A stretch of DNA of 5,475 bases from Thermus sp. JCM 17653 (GTDB lineage Bacteria; Deinococcota; Deinococci; Deinococcales; Thermaceae). Numbering within the stretch: the first letter of the stretch is position 1; every line of letters begins with the position of its first letter. Of this stretch, positions 1 to 5,475 are shown one piece after another. The position numbers were made by a program, and so were the translations under genes. The stretch covers positions 1 through 5,475 of the forward strand of contig BBBN01000120.1 of NCBI GenBank assembly GCA_001311585.1. The letters run 5' to 3'. The notes under the pieces were generated by a model. It was given only the letters and a program-made list of their open reading frames with translations. It ran no database searches and was not told the DNA's origin.

Positions 1-378
1 CCGACCACGTGGCCCTCTACGACCCCGAGGCCGGCCTCCTCTTCGGGGGGGACCTCTTCCTGGGGGTGAAGGCCAGCCTGGCCACCCCAGGGTTTGACCT
101 CCCCGCCCTCCTGGAAAGCCTCCGGAGGGTGCTCGCCCTCAGGCCGCGGGCCTTCTACTGCGCCCACGCCGGGCCCGTGGAGGCTCCCTTAAAGGCCCTC
201 CAAGCCAAGCGGGACTTCCTGGAAGCCAAGCGGGAGGAGGCCCAGAGGCTCCGGGCCCAGGGCTTCACCCCCGAGGAAGCCCTCAAGCGCCTATTCGGCG
301 GGGAGAGCCCCTGGCCTACCTCTCGGGAGGGGAGATGAGCCGCCTCGCTTCGTGAAGGCCCTTATGATGGAGGGATGA
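1..378 (+). CDS. Metallo-beta-lactamase-fold hydrolase, C-terminal part (5' truncated, frameshifted)
   Basis: This is the C-terminal portion of an MBL-fold hydrolase; the gene begins before the window and the frame opens at base 3 with DHVALYDPEAG. Visible family features are the GGDLF strand with the metal-binding Asp (codon at 51) and the late metal-ligand His in YCAHAGP (codon at 165). A charged helical tail follows, as in MBL proteins with a C-terminal winged-helix extension. The N-terminal HxHxDH motif is outside the window, so the substrate cannot be named. The raw frame stops at 336-338. Restoring one C near 308-311 and one C near 348 lets it continue through LAYLSGGEMSRLAF to a TGA at 376-378, which overlaps the next start as ATGA. 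That repair is inference, supported by the neat overlap and by the same lesion type elsewhere in the window. The GTG at 9 is not the true start. Confidence 0.8.
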
Positions 379-653
379 TCACCGCCTTCGTCCTCATCCG
401 CGCCCGTGGCGACCGCATCGCCCCCTTGGGGGAAGCCATCGCCGAGCTGCCTCAGGTGGCGGAAGTTTACTCCGTTACCGGGCCCTATGACCTAGTGGCC
501 CTCCTCCGGCTCAAGGACCTCGAGGAGCTGGACGAGGCTGTAACCCAAGGGATCCTGGGCCTGGAAGGGGTGGAGCGCACGGAAACCCTCCTGGCCTTCC
601 GGGCCTACCCCAGAAAGCTCCTGGACCAGGGCTTCTCCCTAGGGCAGGAGTAG
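375..653 (+). CDS. Stand-alone Lrp/AsnC-type RAM (effector-binding) domain protein
   Basis: This intact 92-residue protein consists only of the C-terminal ligand-binding domain of Lrp/AsnC regulators (alpha-beta, ferredoxin-like). The N-terminal helix-turn-helix DNA-binding domain is absent. Visible family marks are the first strand MITAFVLIRA, the VAEVYSVTGPYDLVALL segment with the effector-site turn G36-P-Y-D39, and the final strand containing ERTETLLAF. Such proteins form dimers and octameric rings and bind amino acids; stand-alone RAM proteins are known from Thermus. A direct DNA-binding role is unlikely, and it may instead sense a small molecule or modulate a full-length Lrp partner (inference). 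Its ATG overlaps the repaired upstream stop as ATGA, and its TAG shares one base with the next gene's GTG, so it is probably translationally coupled on both sides. A GGAG at 369-372 is very close to the start, which fits coupling better than independent initiation. Confidence 0.9.
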   Translation: MITAFVLIRARGDRIAPLGEAIAELPQVAEVYSVTGPYDLVALLRLKDLEELDEAVTQGILGLEGVERTETLLAFRAYPRKLLDQGFSLGQE

Positions 654-1198
654 TGCCCGGGCCTTTCCGCTTCCTCCTTCTCCTGCAGGGGGGGCTCCTC
701 CTCCTGGGGGGAGGGGGGATGCTCCTTGGGGGCTTTCCCATGCTGGGGAGGCACCCCTTTGCGGAAAGCCTTCTGGGGCTTGGGCTCCTCCTGGGCTTGG
801 CGGGCCTCGAGGTCCTCTTTCGCCGCCTCTTCCCCCGGTCCTTCCAGGAGGCGGAGCGCCTCCACCAGGAGCTGGGCCTGGCCCTGCGCCGGGCGGGGGC
901 AGGCCCTCCCTTTCTCCTCCTCCTGGCCTTCCTCTCGGGCCTGGCCGAGGAGGTCTTCTTCCGGGGCTTCCTGCAAAGCCTCCTCGCCCTGAAGCTGGGC
1001 CCCTGGGCGGTGCTCCTCCAGGCCCTCCTCTTCGCCCTCCTCCACCCCGCCCCCAGGGGGGCCTTGGCCTACACCCTCTACACCGGGGCGGCGGGCCTTC
1101 TTCTGGGCCTGGCCTACCTCCTCACAGGAAGCCTTCTGCCTGGGGTCCTGGCCCACTTCCTCCACAACGCCCGGGGCTTTTACCAGCTTGGGCGCTAG
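653..1198 (+). CDS. CPBP-family (Rce1/CAAX-like) intramembrane glutamic protease
   Basis: This is a 181-residue, strongly hydrophobic membrane protein of the CPBP (ABI) family, which cleaves peptides within or near the membrane. All three family motifs are present: EExxxR as E99-E100-VFF-R104, FxxxH ending at H131 (FALLH), and HxxxN as H168-FLH-N172. Hydrophobic segments lie at about 6-29, 37-58, 86-98, 115-133, 139-158 and 160-172. Glu99 or Glu100 with His131 and His168 should form the catalytic site (family knowledge). The natural substrate is unknown; in bacteria such proteins have been linked to bacteriocin self-immunity and protein maturation. The GTG start at 653 shares its first base with the preceding TAG, with AGGAG at 646-650. 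An in-frame ATG at 719, behind a purine-rich stretch, is an alternative start, but it would remove most of the first hydrophobic segment. It looks like the last gene of this operon. Confidence 0.9.
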   Translation: MPGPFRFLLLLQGGLLLLGGGGMLLGGFPMLGRHPFAESLLGLGLLLGLAGLEVLFRRLFPRSFQEAERLHQELGLALRRAGAGPPFLLLLAFLSGLAEEVFFRGFLQSLLALKLGPWAVLLQALLFALLHPAPRGALAYTLYTGAAGLLLGLAYLLTGSLLPGVLAHFLHNARGFYQLGR

Positions 1199-1235
1199 GG
1201 CGGGCCCAACCCCTCAAGGTGCCCCTCCTCCGCCC

Positions 1236-1253
1236 CCTCGGCCAGGGCCGAGG
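1236..1253 (+). terminator. GC-rich hairpin between the two operons (probable terminator)
   Basis: There is a perfect 8-bp inverted repeat, CCTCGGCC / GGCCGAGG, with only two bases between the arms. In practice this gives about 7 pairs around a CAGG loop. It lies 37 bases after the CPBP stop codon and is followed by only a short T run (1259-1261). The position suggests termination of the upstream operon. Because it also covers the region where a -35 element of the prkA promoter would lie, an operator role is possible. No long U tract is present, so the terminator call is moderate. Confidence 0.5.
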
Positions 1254-1274
1254 CCACATTTCGCCCTCCAGCCC

Positions 1275-1283
1275 TGGTATAAT
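1275..1283 (+). promoter_or_regulatory. Extended -10 promoter for prkA
   Basis: TGGTATAAT at 1275-1283 is a perfect -10 hexamer (TATAAT, 1278-1283) preceded by the TGn extension. No good -35 hexamer is found at 16-18 bp spacing; the best stretch at 1253-1258 (GCCACA) matches TTGACA at only three positions and is 19 bp away. A TGn extension commonly compensates for a weak -35. Transcription would start near 1290, leaving an untranslated leader of about 44 bases before the ATG at 1334. The AT-rich island stands out in this GC-rich DNA. Confidence 0.75.
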
Positions 1284-1320
1284 GAACCTGTAGCTATCCA
1301 AAGCGGCGCCGGACCCTATG

Positions 1321-1327
1321 AAGGAGG
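1321..1327 (+). promoter_or_regulatory. Strong Shine-Dalgarno site of prkA
   Basis: AAGGAGG lies 6 bases before the ATG at 1334. It fixes the prkA start firmly and excludes the in-frame-looking ATG at 1318 just upstream, as well as the TTG at 1446 where the main uninterrupted frame begins. Confidence 0.85.
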
Positions 1328-1333
1328 GTCTCC

Positions 1334-4516
<3,183 letters not shown>

Positions 4517-4520
<4 letters not shown>

Positions 4521-5475
4521 GGCCCATCGAGCGGGACCTGCTGCGCTTCAAGGAGATCGTCCGGGGGGAGGTGAAAAAGCGGGCCCGGGAGTTCCTGACC
4601 CGGGAGGAGTTTTTCGGCCAGGTGGAGGGGCGGGTGGTCTCCATCCCCCTGCCCCAGCTGGAGGTTCCCAAGATCGTCTACGGGGAGCCCCTGGGGGAAG
4701 GGCTGGGCCTCGGGGGGCCCGGGGAGGAGGCCTTGGGCCCCGGGGGGCACGTGCCGGTGGCCGAGCTGGAGCTGGAGGAGTTCTTGGACCTCGTGGGGGA
4801 GGCCTTGAGGCTTCCCCGCCTCAAGCCCAAGGGAGAGGGGGAGGTCACGGAGGAGGCCTTCCGCCACACCACCATCGCCCGTAAAGGGCCCAGGGGCCTT
4901 CGTCACGTGCGCCGCACCCTCAAGGAAAGCCTCAAGAGGGCCCTGCAAAGCGGGGAGTACCGGCCGGAAGACCCCCTCTTGGTGCCCGAGCGGGAGGACC
5001 TGCGCTACAAGGCTCCCAGGCACAAACCCATCCCCCACGCCCAGGCGGTGGTCCTCTTCGCCCTGGACGTTTCCGGGAGCATGCGGGAGGAGGAGCTGAG
5101 GCTCGTCAAGACCCTCTCCTTCTGGATCACCCTCTGGATCAAGCGGCACTTTCCCAGGCTGGAAAGGCGCTACCTCCTCCACGACGCCGAGGCTGGGAGG
5201 TGCCCGAGGAGGAGTTCTTCAAGGCCCGGGAAGGCGGGGGGACAAGGCTTTCCAGCGCCCTGCTTCTCGCCGAGGAGATCCTTAAGGCCTACCCCGAGGC
5301 CTTCTACAACCGCTACCTCTACCACTTCTCCGATGGGGAGAACTGGCAGGGGGACACCCCCCTGGCCCTCGAGGCCCTAAGGCGCCTCCTCCCCTCCCTG
5401 GCCCTTTACGGCTACGCCCAGGTCCAAGGCCCCTACGGCCAGGGGCGCTTCTTGGAAGAGGTACGGGAGCCTTGG
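4517..5475 (+). CDS. yhbH: YeaH/YhbH (DUF444) von Willebrand A domain protein, 3' truncated, one frameshift
   Basis: This is a partner protein of PrkA; DUF444, PrkA and SpoVR genes commonly occur together, and the function is still poorly defined. The ATG overlaps the prkA TGA as ATGA, so the two are likely translated together from the prkA promoter. About 320 residues are visible after repair; the family usually runs to about 390-430, so the C-terminus lies outside. The N-terminal third is charged and low in complexity, with a Gly/Pro/Glu-rich linker around 55-80. The VWA domain carries a full MIDAS set: D184-V-S-G-S188 (ALDVSGSM), Thr in [10 protein letters not shown] near 5237-5266, and Asp in YHFSDGEN near 5318-5341. 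This predicts divalent-metal-dependent protein binding. The frame breaks between 5193 and 5194 (GAGGCTGGG); adding one C gives [11 protein letters not shown] and continues open to the window end. Without that repair the raw frame drifts and stops near 5380. Confidence 0.9.

Overview
The window looks like chromosomal DNA of a Thermus-type bacterium. It is very GC-rich with strong G/C bias at third codon positions, genes are packed with ATGA or single-base overlaps, and the proteins are short in loops and rich in Leu, Arg, Glu and Ala. All genes are on the + strand. The genus is inferred from style and gene content; the species cannot be fixed by eye.

Bases 1-1198 hold the end of one operon: the C-terminal part of a metallo-beta-lactamase-fold hydrolase, a 92-residue stand-alone Lrp/AsnC effector-binding (RAM) domain protein, and a CPBP/Rce1-like intramembrane protease. 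Bases 1199-1333 are intergenic. They carry a perfect GC-rich hairpin, an extended -10 promoter and a strong Shine-Dalgarno sequence. Bases 1334-4520 encode a PrkA/YeaG-type AAA+ serine protein kinase. Bases 4517-5475 begin the YeaH/YhbH (DUF444) von Willebrand A protein that usually accompanies PrkA; this gene runs off the window. The usual third partner, SpoVR/YcgB, would be expected just downstream but is not in view.

The main discovery is an intein of about 394 residues inside PrkA (2319-3499). It has Ser1, a TPNH block B, a VYD block F, a terminal His-Asn and Thr at +1, plus an embedded two-motif LAGLIDADG homing endonuclease with both acidic residues present. It splits the AAA+ sensor-1 motif exactly (GH|TN), so the kinase should be inactive until spliced.

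The second key point concerns data quality. Five of the reading frames are discontinuous or would be without repair: the metallo-hydrolase, PrkA extein (N and C parts), the intein and the DUF444 protein. Every break can be repaired by restoring one or two bases to a G or C run: ten sites, eleven missing bases. That pattern points to homopolymer under-calling in the assembly rather than gene decay. Residue numbers given for PrkA, the intein and the DUF444 protein assume these repairs.
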